Shown piece after piece: positions 26,325 to 34,974 of a DNA stretch of 64,000 nt. Location: the NCBI RefSeq assembly GCF_003346515.1, contig NZ_QQNA01000031.1, forward strand, positions 17,926-81,925, written 5' to 3'. Numbering within the stretch: position 1 is the first letter of the stretch; the number at the start of each line of letters is the position of its first letter. The notes below the pieces were generated by a model. It worked only from the letters and a program-made list of their open reading frames with translations. It was not told the origin of the DNA and did no database searches. A program made the position numbers and the translations under genes. The stretch comes from Streptomyces corynorhini (GTDB lineage Bacteria; Actinomycetota; Actinomycetes; Streptomycetales; Streptomycetaceae).

Positions 26325-27248
26325 TCAGGGGCGCGCCACCACGTCGTCCCGGTCGGGGACGCGGACCACGTCGTCCAGCACCCCGCCGTCCCGACGGGTG
26401 CGCAGCCCCGCCTCGATCTCGTCCAGCGCGCGCCGCGCGGCGGCTATCCGGGCCAGGAGGAGCGGAGCGGGCTCGCCCGGACCGGCCGGTGCGACCGGCA
26501 CGTCCGCGGCCCGCTCGTGTTCCAGCTCCCGTGCCTCGTCGAGGGAGTTGATCACCACCCCGATCAGCAGATTGACGAGAATGAACGAGCCCAGCAGGAC
26601 GAACGAGGCGAAGTAGAGGATCGTCCACCGGGACACCTCAAGGCCCCCGCGCACCGCGTCGCCCAGACCGTCCAGGGTGATCAGCAGGAAGAGCGTGAGC
26701 GCGGCGCGCCCCAGGGAGCCGTAGTGCTCGGGATCCGAGCGGGCGAAGAAGACCCAGCCGACCATGGCGTACACGTACAGCAGCAGCGCGCCGACCAGGA
26801 CGAAACTCACCGTGCCGGGAAGGCTCTTGCCGACCGCCACGATCACGATGCGCAGCTGCGGCAGGAACCGGGCCGCGCGCAGCACCCGGGCCAGCCGCAG
26901 CAGCCGCAGCGCGGTGGCGTTGTCGCGGGCGAACGGCGCGAGCGCCAGCAGGACGACCACCAGGTCGAACACGTTCCACGGATCGCGGAAGAAGTCCCTG
27001 GGGCGGTCCGCGCAGGCGGCGGCGCGCAGCAGGATCTCCCCGGCGAAGGCGGCGAGGAACAGGTGTTCTGCGGTCTTCAGCTCGTCGCGCCACTGATGGA
27101 CGGCGCCGGTGTACGTCTCGACGCCCAGCAGAGCGGCGTTGCCGACGATCAGACAGAACACCACGATCTGGAAGCCGTCGGATTCCACGACACGGCGGCT
27201 GCGAGCGGCGAGCACGAGGGGCCGTAATCGACTCGTCCCGTTGGACAT
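26325..27248 (-). CDS. Voltage-gated ion channel family protein
   Basis: A 307-residue six-helix channel subunit. S4-like helix RLLRLARVLRAARFLPQLR carries Arg at every third position; S5 and S6 flank the pore segment LITLDGLGDAV, which resembles the selectivity loop of bacterial sodium channels with an acidic residue altered (LDGLG rather than LESWS). The C-terminal tail is acidic and coiled-coil-like, as needed for tetramers. Start chosen at MSNGTSRL. Ion selectivity (Na or Ca) cannot be told. Confidence 0.82.
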   Translation of the reverse strand: MSNGTSRLRPLVLAARSRRVVESDGFQIVVFCLIVGNAALLGVETYTGAVHQWRDELKTAEHLFLAAFAGEILLRAAACADRPRDFFRDPWNVFDLVVVLLALAPFARDNATALRLLRLARVLRAARFLPQLRIVIVAVGKSLPGTVSFVLVGALLLYVYAMVGWVFFARSDPEHYGSLGRAALTLFLLITLDGLGDAVRGGLEVSRWTILYFASFVLLGSFILVNLLIGVVINSLDEARELEHERAADVPVAPAGPGEPAPLLLARIAAARRALDEIEAGLRTRRDGGVLDDVVRVPDRDDVVARP

Positions 27249-27387
27249 GGGCTGAACCTGTTTCTTGCGGACGTGCGGGCGCACGCGGAACGTGTGCGCA
27301 CCAAGATACGGAGGTGCCGGGCGGCGGGAGCGACCGGTGCCGGGGACGGGGCACCGGTCGCCCTCCGGTGGACGCGCGCGCCGCCCG

Positions 27388-28419
27388 TCAGGCGGTGGCG
27401 GGTGATCCGGTCGCGGGACCGACCAGCTCCTCCAGCACGTCCTCCATGGTCACGAAGCCGATGACCGTCCCCTTGTCACCGGTGACGGCGGCCAGGTGCG
27501 TACCGGCGGCACGCATGGCCGTCATCGTGTCGTCGAGCGGGGTGTCGATCTCGACCCTGATCACCGTGTGCAGCGCGGAGCGCGGGAAGGGCCGCGTCCG
27601 CTCCGTGACGCCGAGGGCGTCCTTGATGTGCAGATAGCCGAGGATCGTGTCGTCAGGCCCGGTGACCGGCAGCCGGGAGAACCCGGAGGAGGCGGCGGCG
27701 CGCTCCAGCTGCTGCGGGGTGGTCCGGTGGTCGACGGTGATCGTCCGGCCCAGCGGGACCATCACCTCGCCCGCCGGGCGGGTGCCCAGCTCCAGGGCGT
27801 CGCGCAGCCGCTCCCCGTCCGCCGGGTCCAGCAGCCCCGCCTCGCTGGAGTCCGCGACCAGCCGGACCAGCTCGTCGTCGGTGAACACCGAGGCGACCTC
27901 GTCCTTCGGCTCGACCTTCAGCAGCCGCAGGATCGAGTTGGCGAACGCGTTGATCCCGAAGATCACCGGACGCAGGGTCCGGGTCAGCGCCACCAGCGCG
28001 GGACCGAGCGCCAGCGCCGTGGGGGCGGGCGCGGCCAGCGCGATGTTCTTCGGGACCATCTCACCGATCAGCATGTGCAGATAGGTCGCCAGGGTCAGCG
28101 CGATCACGAACGCGATCGGATGGATCAGCGGCGAGGGCACCCCGACCGCCTCGAAGGGCGGCTCCAGCAGATGGGCGATGGCCGGCTCGGCGACGGCGCC
28201 CAGCACCAGCGAGGAGATGGTGATGCCGAGCTGCGCGGTGGCCATGGCCGCCGAGAGGTGCCGCAGCCCCCACAGGGTGCTGGCCGCCCGCCGGCTGCCC
28301 TTGAGCGCCAGCGGCTCGATCTGGCTGCGCCGTACCGAGATCAGGGCGAACTCGGCACCGACGAAGAACGCGTTGGTGAACAGGGTGAGCACGCCGATGG
28401 CGAGCTGAAGGGCGGTCAT
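27388..28419 (-). CDS. CNNM/CBS-domain membrane protein (CorC family), second of pair
   Basis: A 343-residue protein: CNNM transmembrane domain (about 1-190, starting TNAFFVGAEFALISVRRSQIE) and a CBS pair (200-335, with EVMVPLGRTITVDH and GTVIGFVTMEDVLEELVG). The family is linked to magnesium or cobalt transport. It lacks the C-terminal CorC_HlyC domain that its upstream partner has. ATG overlaps the stop of that gene (ATGA), so both are made together. Confidence 0.87.
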   Translation of the reverse strand: MTALQLAIGVLTLFTNAFFVGAEFALISVRRSQIEPLALKGSRRAASTLWGLRHLSAAMATAQLGITISSLVLGAVAEPAIAHLLEPPFEAVGVPSPLIHPIAFVIALTLATYLHMLIGEMVPKNIALAAPAPTALALGPALVALTRTLRPVIFGINAFANSILRLLKVEPKDEVASVFTDDELVRLVADSSEAGLLDPADGERLRDALELGTRPAGEVMVPLGRTITVDHRTTPQQLERAAASSGFSRLPVTGPDDTILGYLHIKDALGVTERTRPFPRSALHTVIRVEIDTPLDDTMTAMRAAGTHLAAVTGDKGTVIGFVTMEDVLEELVGPATGSPATA

Positions 28420-29750
28420 CGGGCATCCTCCGGAAGCTGCGTGGCCTCGGCGGGCGCGGTGACGGCGACCCGGTCGGCGCGATGGTGGTCGACGCGCAGC
28501 ACGGCAAAGTGCCAGCCGTCGACCTCCAGGGTGTCGTCCGGCACGGGCAGCCGCTCCAGCCGGGTCGCGAGCAGCCCCGCGAGCGTCTCGTACGGGCCCT
28601 CCGGCGCGTCGAAGCCGATCTCCCGCAGCTGGTCGAGACGGAGGGAACCGTCCGCCTCCCAGACGCCCTGGCCCTCGGGGGAGGGGGCGCCGACGGCCAG
28701 CCCCGGGATCTCGTCCGGGTCGTGCTCGTCGCGCACCTCGCCGACGACCTCCTCGACGATGTCCTCCACGGTGGCGACGCCCGCGGTGCCGCCGTACTCG
28801 TCGATCACCACGGCCATCGTCCGCGACTCCCGCAGTCGGCGCAGCAGCCGGTCCACCGGCAGCGAGTCGGGCACCAGCAGCGGGCTGGTGGTCAGCTCGG
28901 TGACCCGCGTGTGCGTGCGAGCGGACTCCTCCAGGGCCAGCACGTCGCGGATGTGGACCGTGCCGATGACCTCGTCCAGGCTGTCCCGGTAGACGGGGAA
29001 CCGGGACAGGCCGGTGGCCAGCGAGAGCAGCGCCGCGTCGGCCGCCGTCGCGTGGGCCTCCAGCGCCCGGACGTCGACCCGGGGCGTCATCACGTTCTCC
29101 GCGGTCAGCTCGGCCAGATGCAGGGTCCGGACGAACAGCTCGGCGGAGTCCGGCTCTATGGCGCCCTCCCGCGCGGAGTGGCGCGCCAGGGCGACCAGCT
29201 CCTCGGGGGTACGGGCGGAGGCCAGCTCCTCGGCCGGCTCCAGGCCCATGCGCCGTACGAGACGGTTCGCGGTGTTGTTGAGGTGGCGGATCAGCGGGCC
29301 GAAGGCGGCGGTGAAGCCGCGCTGCGGCCCCGCCACGACCTTGGCGACGGCGAGCGGGCTGGAGATCGCCCAGTTCTTGGGGACCAGCTCGCCGACCACC
29401 ATCAGCACCACGGTCGACAGCGCGACGCCGAGCAGGGTGGCCACCGTGGAGACCACGCCGCCGGGCAGCCCCACGGCCTCCAGCGGGCCGCGCAGCAGCA
29501 CGGCGAGGGACGGCTCGGCGAGCATGCCGATGACCAGCGAGGTCACGGTGATGCCCAGCTGGGCGCCGGAGAGCTGGAAGGTCAGCCGCTTGGCCGCCTC
29601 CAGCGCACCGGCGGCGCCGCGCTCACCGGCCTCGGCGGCCCGTTCCAGCTCGCCGCGCTCGACGGTGGTCAGGGAGAACTCGGCCGCGACGAACACCGCA
29701 CAGGCGAGGGTGAGCGCGAGGGCGAGCAGCAACAGAAGCACTTCGGTCAC
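28416..29750 (-). CDS. CNNM/CBS/CorC_HlyC membrane protein, first of pair
   Basis: A 444-residue protein: CNNM membrane domain (1-190, FVAAEFSLTTVERGELER), CBS pair (205-335, ENVMTPRVDVRAL and AVVIDEYGGTAGVATVEDIVEEVVGE) and C-terminal CorC_HlyC transporter-associated domain (350-435). Full-length for the hemolysin-C/CorC group, probably involved in divalent cation efflux. Forms a two-gene operon with the shorter paralogue, suggesting a heteromeric complex. Confidence 0.88.
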   Translation of the reverse strand: MTEVLLLLLALALTLACAVFVAAEFSLTTVERGELERAAEAGERGAAGALEAAKRLTFQLSGAQLGITVTSLVIGMLAEPSLAVLLRGPLEAVGLPGGVVSTVATLLGVALSTVVLMVVGELVPKNWAISSPLAVAKVVAGPQRGFTAAFGPLIRHLNNTANRLVRRMGLEPAEELASARTPEELVALARHSAREGAIEPDSAELFVRTLHLAELTAENVMTPRVDVRALEAHATAADAALLSLATGLSRFPVYRDSLDEVIGTVHIRDVLALEESARTHTRVTELTTSPLLVPDSLPVDRLLRRLRESRTMAVVIDEYGGTAGVATVEDIVEEVVGEVRDEHDPDEIPGLAVGAPSPEGQGVWEADGSLRLDQLREIGFDAPEGPYETLAGLLATRLERLPVPDDTLEVDGWHFAVLRVDHHRADRVAVTAPAEATQLPEDAR

Positions 29751-29966
29751 CGTGCCACCTCCGGCCCTGGACTCGACGGGACGGGAATGGCACGGCTCGT
29801 ACTGGGAGGCTCACCCATTGCGGGACCGCAGCTCCTTCTCGGATCAGACGTTCTGGACGGGGCGGGCACCCCGTGGATCAATAGTAAAGGAATAGCAAAA
29901 CAGTGCAACGTGGTGGCGGGTGTCCCCCCGGCGCACCGTGTCGGGGCCCGGCGCACACCGGGCCCC

Positions 29967-30042
29967 GACGGGCTCAGCGCACCCCGACGGGCTCAGCGCA
30001 CCCCGACGGGCTCAGCGCACCCCGACCGGCTCAGCGCACCCC
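29967..30042. repeat. Four 19-bp tandem copies of the 3' end of the LCP gene
   Basis: Unit GACGGGCTCAGCGCACCCC at 29967-29985, 29986-30004, 30005-30023 and 30024-30042 (last copy one substitution). The copy at 30024-30042 includes the real stop codon (30031-30033) and last codons of the minus-strand LCP gene; the other three are untranslated duplicates carrying the same stop. Confidence 0.9.
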
Positions 30043-31518
30043 GTCGAAGTCCCTGCCCACGGTCAGGGTGACCACACCGGGCGCGGCGGTCCCGTCCTGC
30101 CGCGCCGTGCTGTCCGGCACCCGGGTGGCCAGCACCCGCGCCGGTTCCGCCTGGTCCCGCGGATAGCCGACCGTGGTCCGCTCCGCGCTCCCGGGCGCGT
30201 TGCCGATCTCCGTCACCGTGAAACCGGCCGACCGCAGCTCCCGCGCGACCGCCGCCGCCCGCCCCGGCACCCCGGTCCCGTTCAGCACGCGCACCCGTAC
30301 GGTGTGCGCGTAGACCGGGTCCCCGGCGTCCGCCTCCAGCTCCTCCTTGTCGACCTCCCGGTCCTTGCCGAGCGACGCGAACAACGCCGCGGCCTGCGGG
30401 TACTGCCACACGACGTTGGCCCGGTCCGTCGGCACGTCGGCCTGGCGCGCGTAGTTCGGGACCGTCAGGAACGTCAGCCGGTCGCCCGGGATGTCCTTGA
30501 TCTCGTTGGCGAGACCGGTCAGCGGCTTGATCCCGGCCAGCTCCTTGTCCGTGGTGAGCGACTTGGTCGCCGAGTCGAGGAAGCCGTAGAGCGCGTGGGG
30601 GCTGGTCAGCTTCTGCTGCGCCTTGGCGGCCAGCGCCTCCATGAACTCCTGCTGGCGGCCGATGCGCCCCAGGTCCGAGCCGTCCCCAATGCTGTAGCGG
30701 GTACGCACGTAGCCGAGCGCCTTCTCGTCCCTGACGGTCTGGCAGCCCGCCGCCAGGTCGAGCCGGGCCTTCTGGTCGTGGATCGGGGTCCGGGGGCAGA
30801 CCTCGATGCCGTCCAGCGCGTTGACCATGCCCTTGAAGCCCTGGAAGTCGACGGACATGAAGTGGTCGACGCGCAGCCCGGTGTTGCGCTCCACCGTCCG
30901 GATGGTGCACGCGGCGGCGTCCGCCACCTCCCCGCCGGTGCCGCCGATCGCGAATGCCTCGTTGATCTTGAAGTGGTGCGGATCCGACCTGCTGCCGTCG
31001 CCCCGGTCGCAGGACGGGATGGTGACCCACGAGTCGCGGGGGAGCGAGACCACCGTGGCCCACTTCCGGTCGGCTGCCAGGTGCATGACCATCAGGGTGT
31101 CCGACTGCATGGTGGTCAGACCCTTGCCGTACGCGCCGTTGTCGCCGTCGCGCGAGTCGGAGCCGACGACGAGGATGTTCTTGGACCCCGGACTCAGATT
31201 GACGGGACGGCCGCCGCCGACCCTGTCGTCGATGTCCGCCGCGTGGATGTTTCCGTCCAGGCTCTGGTACACCCAGCCGCCGGCGCCGGTCGCGCCGAGG
31301 AGCAGCACCGCCAGCGCGCCGCCCGACCAGGCCGCTATTCGCCCGCGCCGGGTCAGCCTGGTCCTGCCGGTACGGGGCGCCGCCCGCCGCGCGCCGTGCC
31401 CCGTACCGGCACCGCGGTCCCGCCCCTTGGATTGCCCGCCCACGCTGATCCTCCGTGCCCCGTTCCGGCCGGTCCGCGCGTCGGACATGCCGGTCATCGC
31501 CGTGTGCGACGCGTGCAC
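30031..31518 (-). CDS. LytR-CpsA-Psr (LCP) family cell-wall glycopolymer ligase
   Basis: Up to 495 residues. Arg-rich cytoplasmic tail, one membrane helix (about 66-84), LCP domain (120-330) with NILVVGSDSRDG, SDTLMVMHLAADR, VVSLPRDSWVTIP and FKINEAFAIGG, and a C-terminal LytR_C domain (about 390-480, RVRVLNGTGVPGRAAAVARELRSAGF). LCP enzymes attach teichoic-type polymers to peptidoglycan on the outer face. Start is uncertain: GTG 31518, ATG 31497 or ATG 31488 are possible and none has a strong ribosome site. C-terminus overlaps a tandem repeat. Confidence 0.9.
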   Translation of the reverse strand: MHASHTAMTGMSDARTGRNGARRISVGGQSKGRDRGAGTGHGARRAAPRTGRTRLTRRGRIAAWSGGALAVLLLGATGAGGWVYQSLDGNIHAADIDDRVGGGRPVNLSPGSKNILVVGSDSRDGDNGAYGKGLTTMQSDTLMVMHLAADRKWATVVSLPRDSWVTIPSCDRGDGSRSDPHHFKINEAFAIGGTGGEVADAAACTIRTVERNTGLRVDHFMSVDFQGFKGMVNALDGIEVCPRTPIHDQKARLDLAAGCQTVRDEKALGYVRTRYSIGDGSDLGRIGRQQEFMEALAAKAQQKLTSPHALYGFLDSATKSLTTDKELAGIKPLTGLANEIKDIPGDRLTFLTVPNYARQADVPTDRANVVWQYPQAAALFASLGKDREVDKEELEADAGDPVYAHTVRVRVLNGTGVPGRAAAVARELRSAGFTVTEIGNAPGSAERTTVGYPRDQAEPARVLATRVPDSTARQDGTAAPGVVTLTVGRDFDGVR

Positions 31519-31578
31519 TCTACTGGCTCTACAGCCCTGTAGAAGGCGATGTGCGGCGCGGTTCCCTCCCCCGGGTGG

Positions 31579-32511
31579 TCACAGCGGCGCCGCCGCCGCT
31601 TCGAGCACCAGGAACAGCGCGGAGGCCGCGTTCAGCGCGGACACCGTGGACGCCGCCGTGCCGGCGGCGGCGAAGTACGCGGCGATCCCGGCCCGGGTCA
31701 GCGCGGGCGGCCAGCTCCTGCGCGGCGGCACCGGCCCCAGCAGCGCGGCCACCCGGCGCGGCACCGGCCCCGCCGCGGCGAACGAGGCCAGCCCCGGAGG
31801 CGCGCCGGGGCCGGAGAACAGGGCGGCCTTGCCCACCGCGCGCGCCGTGGTCCGCCGGTCGCCGGTGGCCTGCGCCGCCGCCTCGTCGGCCCAGCGCTCG
31901 GTGGAGAACGTCACCGCCGCCCGCAGCGGGCGCAGAAACGGATTCGCGCATCCGGCCAGCCGGACCGCGAGCAGCAGCCGGTGATGGCGGCCCGTCAGAT
32001 GGGCCCGCTCGTGGGCGAGCAGCGCCTCGCGTTCCCCCTCGTTCAGGCAGGACAGCATGCCGGTCGAGACCACGACGCGGCCAGGGGAGCCGGGCAGCGC
32101 GTACGCGTACGGCAGCTCGTCGTCCAGGACCGCCGGCTCGTCGGGCGGCAGCCCGGCCAGCGCGCCGTGGGCGCGGGAGCGGAAGCGGATGTGCCGCCGT
32201 ACGGTGAGCGCGCACGCCACGACCACGACGGTCAGCGCCACGATGGCGGTCTTCCCGGCCACCTCGTCGTACGGCACCGCGCCCCGCACCTCCGGGTCGG
32301 ACCAGCTGTCCGGCAGCGGATTGCCCGGCAGCTGGGCGGTGCCGACGACCATGAGCAGACCGAGGCAGAACGTGCTGCACGCCGCCAGCACGACGGTGAC
32401 GGAGGTCAGCAGCAGCGCGGCGCTGCGCGGATGGAGATGCTGCTCGGCGAGCCGGGCGATGGGCAGCGCGGTGAGCGGCAGGACCAGCGGCAGGAAGACG
32501 AAGACGCCCAT
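31579..32511 (-). CDS. M56 (BlaR1-like) membrane metalloprotease
   Basis: A 310-residue membrane protease with several hydrophobic segments and the zinc motif LLAHERAHLTGRHH (HExxH) plus ERWADEAAAQATG supplying the distal Glu. It lacks the penicillin-binding sensor domain of BlaR1, as is common for short actinobacterial M56 proteins. Lies 3 bases after the BlaI-type regulator; by analogy it may cleave or inactivate that repressor. The paralogous pair is at 41858-43191. Confidence 0.85.
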   Translation of the reverse strand: MGVFVFLPLVLPLTALPIARLAEQHLHPRSAALLLTSVTVVLAACSTFCLGLLMVVGTAQLPGNPLPDSWSDPEVRGAVPYDEVAGKTAIVALTVVVVACALTVRRHIRFRSRAHGALAGLPPDEPAVLDDELPYAYALPGSPGRVVVSTGMLSCLNEGEREALLAHERAHLTGRHHRLLLAVRLAGCANPFLRPLRAAVTFSTERWADEAAAQATGDRRTTARAVGKAALFSGPGAPPGLASFAAAGPVPRRVAALLGPVPPRRSWPPALTRAGIAAYFAAAGTAASTVSALNAASALFLVLEAAAAPL

Positions 32512-32514
32512 GGG

Positions 32515-32976
32515 TCAACCCTCCGCTTCGTTCGCCGCCGTACACCCGGCGCGCGCGCCCGCGTGCCGGCCGGAGCCCGCGCCCGCGTCGGCCTCCCGGA
32601 GCAGGGAGCGCAGCACCTGCTCGTCGTGGGGGGAGAGCGCCGACACGAAGCTGGAGAGCACCGCGTCCCGGTCGTCCCGCTCGTCGAGCAGCCGACGCAT
32701 CCGCAGCGCGGTCAGCCCGGCCTCGTCGGCGACCGGCGTCCACAGGAAGGAGCGGCCCGAGCGGCTGCGGGTCACGGCCTGCTTGCCGAGGAGACGCGTG
32801 AGGATGGTGATGACGGTGGTGTACGCCAGTTCCCCGTCCAGCCGCTCCTGCACCCAGGTCGCGGCCACGGGTGTGGTCGCCGACCCCAGAACCGCCAGCA
32901 CCTGGGCCTCCAGCTGCCCCTGGCCGCGTCTGCGGGCAGGGGACGTCCGGTCCCTGTCGTCTCTGTTCCCGACCAC
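32515..32976 (-). CDS. BlaI/MecI family repressor
   Basis: A 153-residue winged-helix regulator: GQLEAQVLAVLGSATTPVAATWVQERLDGELAYTTVITILTRLLGKQAVTRSRSGRSFLWTPV. GTG start at 32976 is chosen because GGAGGAGG lies 7 bases upstream; an ATG at 33027 is possible. Coupled to the M56 protease gene. A perfect BlaI-type operator sits about 90 bases upstream, between this gene and terD, so autoregulation is expected. The C-terminal tail (RHAGARAG) is extended. Confidence 0.87.
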   Translation of the reverse strand: MVGNRDDRDRTSPARRRGQGQLEAQVLAVLGSATTPVAATWVQERLDGELAYTTVITILTRLLGKQAVTRSRSGRSFLWTPVADEAGLTALRMRRLLDERDDRDAVLSSFVSALSPHDEQVLRSLLREADAGAGSGRHAGARAGCTAANEAEG

Positions 32977-33067
32977 GAAGTGGCCTCCTCCCACGCTGCC
33001 GCCCCAGCCGCCCTGGCGCCGGGGCATCGTAACCAGCCTTTCCCGCGCACCTTCACGACGGCCAATT

Positions 33068-33083
33068 TCTACAGTGTTGTAGA
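33068..33083. promoter_or_regulatory. BlaI-type operator
   Basis: TCTACA-GTGT-TGTAGA is a perfect palindrome containing the TACAnnnnTGTA core of BlaI/MecI boxes. It stands between the blaI-like gene (minus) and terD (plus), 81 bases before the terD ATG, so it could regulate both. Confidence 0.8.
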
Positions 33084-33163
33084 TTTGAGATCGTGTCATC
33101 ACGGCACGAGGCGCGTCGGGGCGTCCGGCGTGCCCGGTTCTGGGACGGACGGAAGGAAACAAC

Positions 33164-33739
33164 ATGGGTGTGAGCCTCGCCAAGGGCGGCAACGTCTCGC
33201 TGAGCAAGGAGGCCCCCGGCCTGACCGCCGTGCTGGTGGCTCTCGGCTGGGACGTGCGGACCACCACCGGGGCCGACCACGACCTGGATGCCAGCGCCCT
33301 GCTGTGCGACGGCTCCGGCAAGGTCGCCTCGGACCAGCACTTCGTCTTCTACAACAACCTCCGCAGCCCGGACGGTTCGGTCGAGCACACCGGCGACAAC
33401 CTGACCGGCGAGGGCGACGGCGACGACGAGACCGTCAAGGTCGACCTGTCCGCCGTCCCCGCCGAGATCTCCAAGATCGTCTTCCCGGTGTCGATCCACG
33501 ACGCGGAGTCGCGCGGCCAGAGCTTCGGCCAGGTCCGCAACGCCTATATCCGGGTGGTCAACCAGTCGGGCGGCGCCGAGCTGGCCCGTTACGACCTCAG
33601 CGAGGACGCCTCCACCGAGACCGCGATGGTCTTCGGCGAGCTGTACCGCAACGGGGCGGAGTGGAAGTTCCGCGCCATCGGCCAGGGTTACGCGTCCGGA
33701 CTCGCCGGGATCGCGTCCGACTACGGTGTGAACGTCTGA
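33164..33739 (+). CDS. TerD family protein 1
   Basis: A 191-residue cytoplasmic TerD (stress/tellurium) protein: [39 protein letters not shown], and [21 protein letters not shown] with the acidic calcium-binding clusters, then [14 protein letters not shown] and LARYDLSED. Normal length. First gene of a terD-terD-terB run. Members bind calcium and act in stress and phage defence contexts; the precise role in Streptomyces is not settled. Confidence 0.93.
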   Translation: MGVSLAKGGNVSLSKEAPGLTAVLVALGWDVRTTTGADHDLDASALLCDGSGKVASDQHFVFYNNLRSPDGSVEHTGDNLTGEGDGDDETVKVDLSAVPAEISKIVFPVSIHDAESRGQSFGQVRNAYIRVVNQSGGAELARYDLSEDASTETAMVFGELYRNGAEWKFRAIGQGYASGLAGIASDYGVNV

Positions 33740-33767
33740 GATCCGTCACCATCTCCAGGAGCGAACG

Positions 33768-34355
33768 ATGAGCGTCAATCTTGCCAAGGGCCAGCGGATC
33801 AGCCTGACCAAGACCGGCGGGGGTGAACTCACCGTCGTCCGGATGGGACTGGGCTGGAAGCAGGCCGTGCGCAAGGGGTTCTTCGCCCGGCTCACCGCAC
33901 CGGCGGAGATCGACCTCGACGCCTCGGCGCTGCTCTTCGCGGGCAAAGAGGCCGTGGACGTCGTCTTCTTCCAGCATCTGAACAGCGACGACGGTTCCGT
34001 CCAGCACACCGGGGACAACCGGGTCGGCGGCGCCGGTGAGGGCGCCGACGACGAGTCGATCGTGGTGGACCTCACCCGGGTGCCCGCCCGCGTCGACCAG
34101 ATCGTCTTCACGGTGAACTCGTTCACCGGCCAGACCTTCGAGGACATCGAGAACGCCTTCTGCCGGCTGGTCGACGAGACCACCGGCGAGGAACTGGCCC
34201 GGCACACCCTGACCGGCGGCGGCGCCTACACCGCCCAGATCATGGCCAAGGTCTTCCGCGGCGACGGCGGCGGCTGGCAGATGACGGCCATCGGCGTGCC
34301 CGCCGAGGGCCGTACGTTCCAGGATCTGATGCCCTCGGTGACCCCGCACCTCTGA
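33768..34355 (+). CDS. TerD family protein 2
   Basis: A 195-residue TerD paralogue starting MSVNLAKGQRISLTKTGGGELT. The usual GWD segment is replaced by [30 protein letters not shown], and the acidic loops HTGDNRVGGAGEGADDESIVVDL remain. Follows the first TerD by 28 bases with a CAGGAG ribosome site, so probably one operon. Confidence 0.93.
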   Translation: MSVNLAKGQRISLTKTGGGELTVVRMGLGWKQAVRKGFFARLTAPAEIDLDASALLFAGKEAVDVVFFQHLNSDDGSVQHTGDNRVGGAGEGADDESIVVDLTRVPARVDQIVFTVNSFTGQTFEDIENAFCRLVDETTGEELARHTLTGGGAYTAQIMAKVFRGDGGGWQMTAIGVPAEGRTFQDLMPSVTPHL

Positions 34356-34389
34356 TCCACTCCCTGTCGCGCACAGGTCGTTACCGACC

Positions 34390-34411
34390 CACCGGCCCGT
34401 CGCGGCCGGTG
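34390..34411 (+). terminator. Small hairpin between terD2 and terB
   Basis: CACCGGCC pairs perfectly with GGCCGGTG around CGTCGC. Too short for certain termination; it may lower terB expression relative to terD. Confidence 0.5.
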
Positions 34412-34436
34412 ACCCACCAGATTCAGGAGACTTCAC

Positions 34437-34892
34437 GTGGCCCTGTGGGACCGCATCAAGGATTCGGCCTCGTCGATGCAGACGCAGCTGAACGCGAAGA
34501 AGAACGACCTCAAGAGCGGCGCGTTCCGGGACGCGAGCATGGCCATGTGCGCACTGGTCGCCGCCGCCGACGGGTCCATCGACGCGTCGGAGCGGCAGCG
34601 TGTCGCCGCACTGATCATGACCAACGATGTGCTCCAGAACTTCCCCGCGGAAGATCTCCAGACGCGCTTCAACGACTACTGCCAGAAGCTGACGGCCGAC
34701 TTCGACTTCGGCAAGGTCGCCGTGCTCCAGACCATCGGCAAGGTCGCGAAGAAGCCCACCGAGGCGCGCGCGGTCATCCAGATCGGCATCGTCATCGGAG
34801 GCGCGGACGGCGACTTCGACGCGAGCGAGCGCGCGGTGGTGCGCGAGGCGTGCTTCGCGGTCGGCATTCCGCCGACCGAGTTCGACCTCTGA
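34437..34892 (+). CDS. TerB family tellurite-resistance protein 1
   Basis: A 151-residue all-helical TerB protein. FRDASMAMCALVAAADGSIDASERQRVAALI and QIGIVIGGADGDFDASERAVVREACF carry the two DG-D acidic metal-binding loops of the family. GTG start after CAGGAG. Almost collinear with the protein at 49194-49649, which has the same length and C-terminal FDL. Confidence 0.92.
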   Translation: MALWDRIKDSASSMQTQLNAKKNDLKSGAFRDASMAMCALVAAADGSIDASERQRVAALIMTNDVLQNFPAEDLQTRFNDYCQKLTADFDFGKVAVLQTIGKVAKKPTEARAVIQIGIVIGGADGDFDASERAVVREACFAVGIPPTEFDL

Positions 34893-34974
34893 TCCGACGC
34901 CGACCACCGGGCCGGGGACGTGCCGGTGTGCCTGGACGAGCGAGTCCGCGCCCACCTGTACGGCTCCGGCCTTT

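Noticed and set aside
29967..30042. Possible CRISPR-like array
   Set aside because: Units are contiguous 19-bp copies without spacers; the same holds for the repeats at 38707, 39899, 46903 and 49147.
31518..31560. GTAGAGCCAGTAGA / CTACAGGGCTGTAG near the LCP gene as a third BlaI operator
   Set aside because: CTACAGGGCTGTAG (about 31530-31543) does resemble a BlaI box, but it lies between two minus-strand genes and right at the possible LCP start with no promoter seen; kept only as a weak note.
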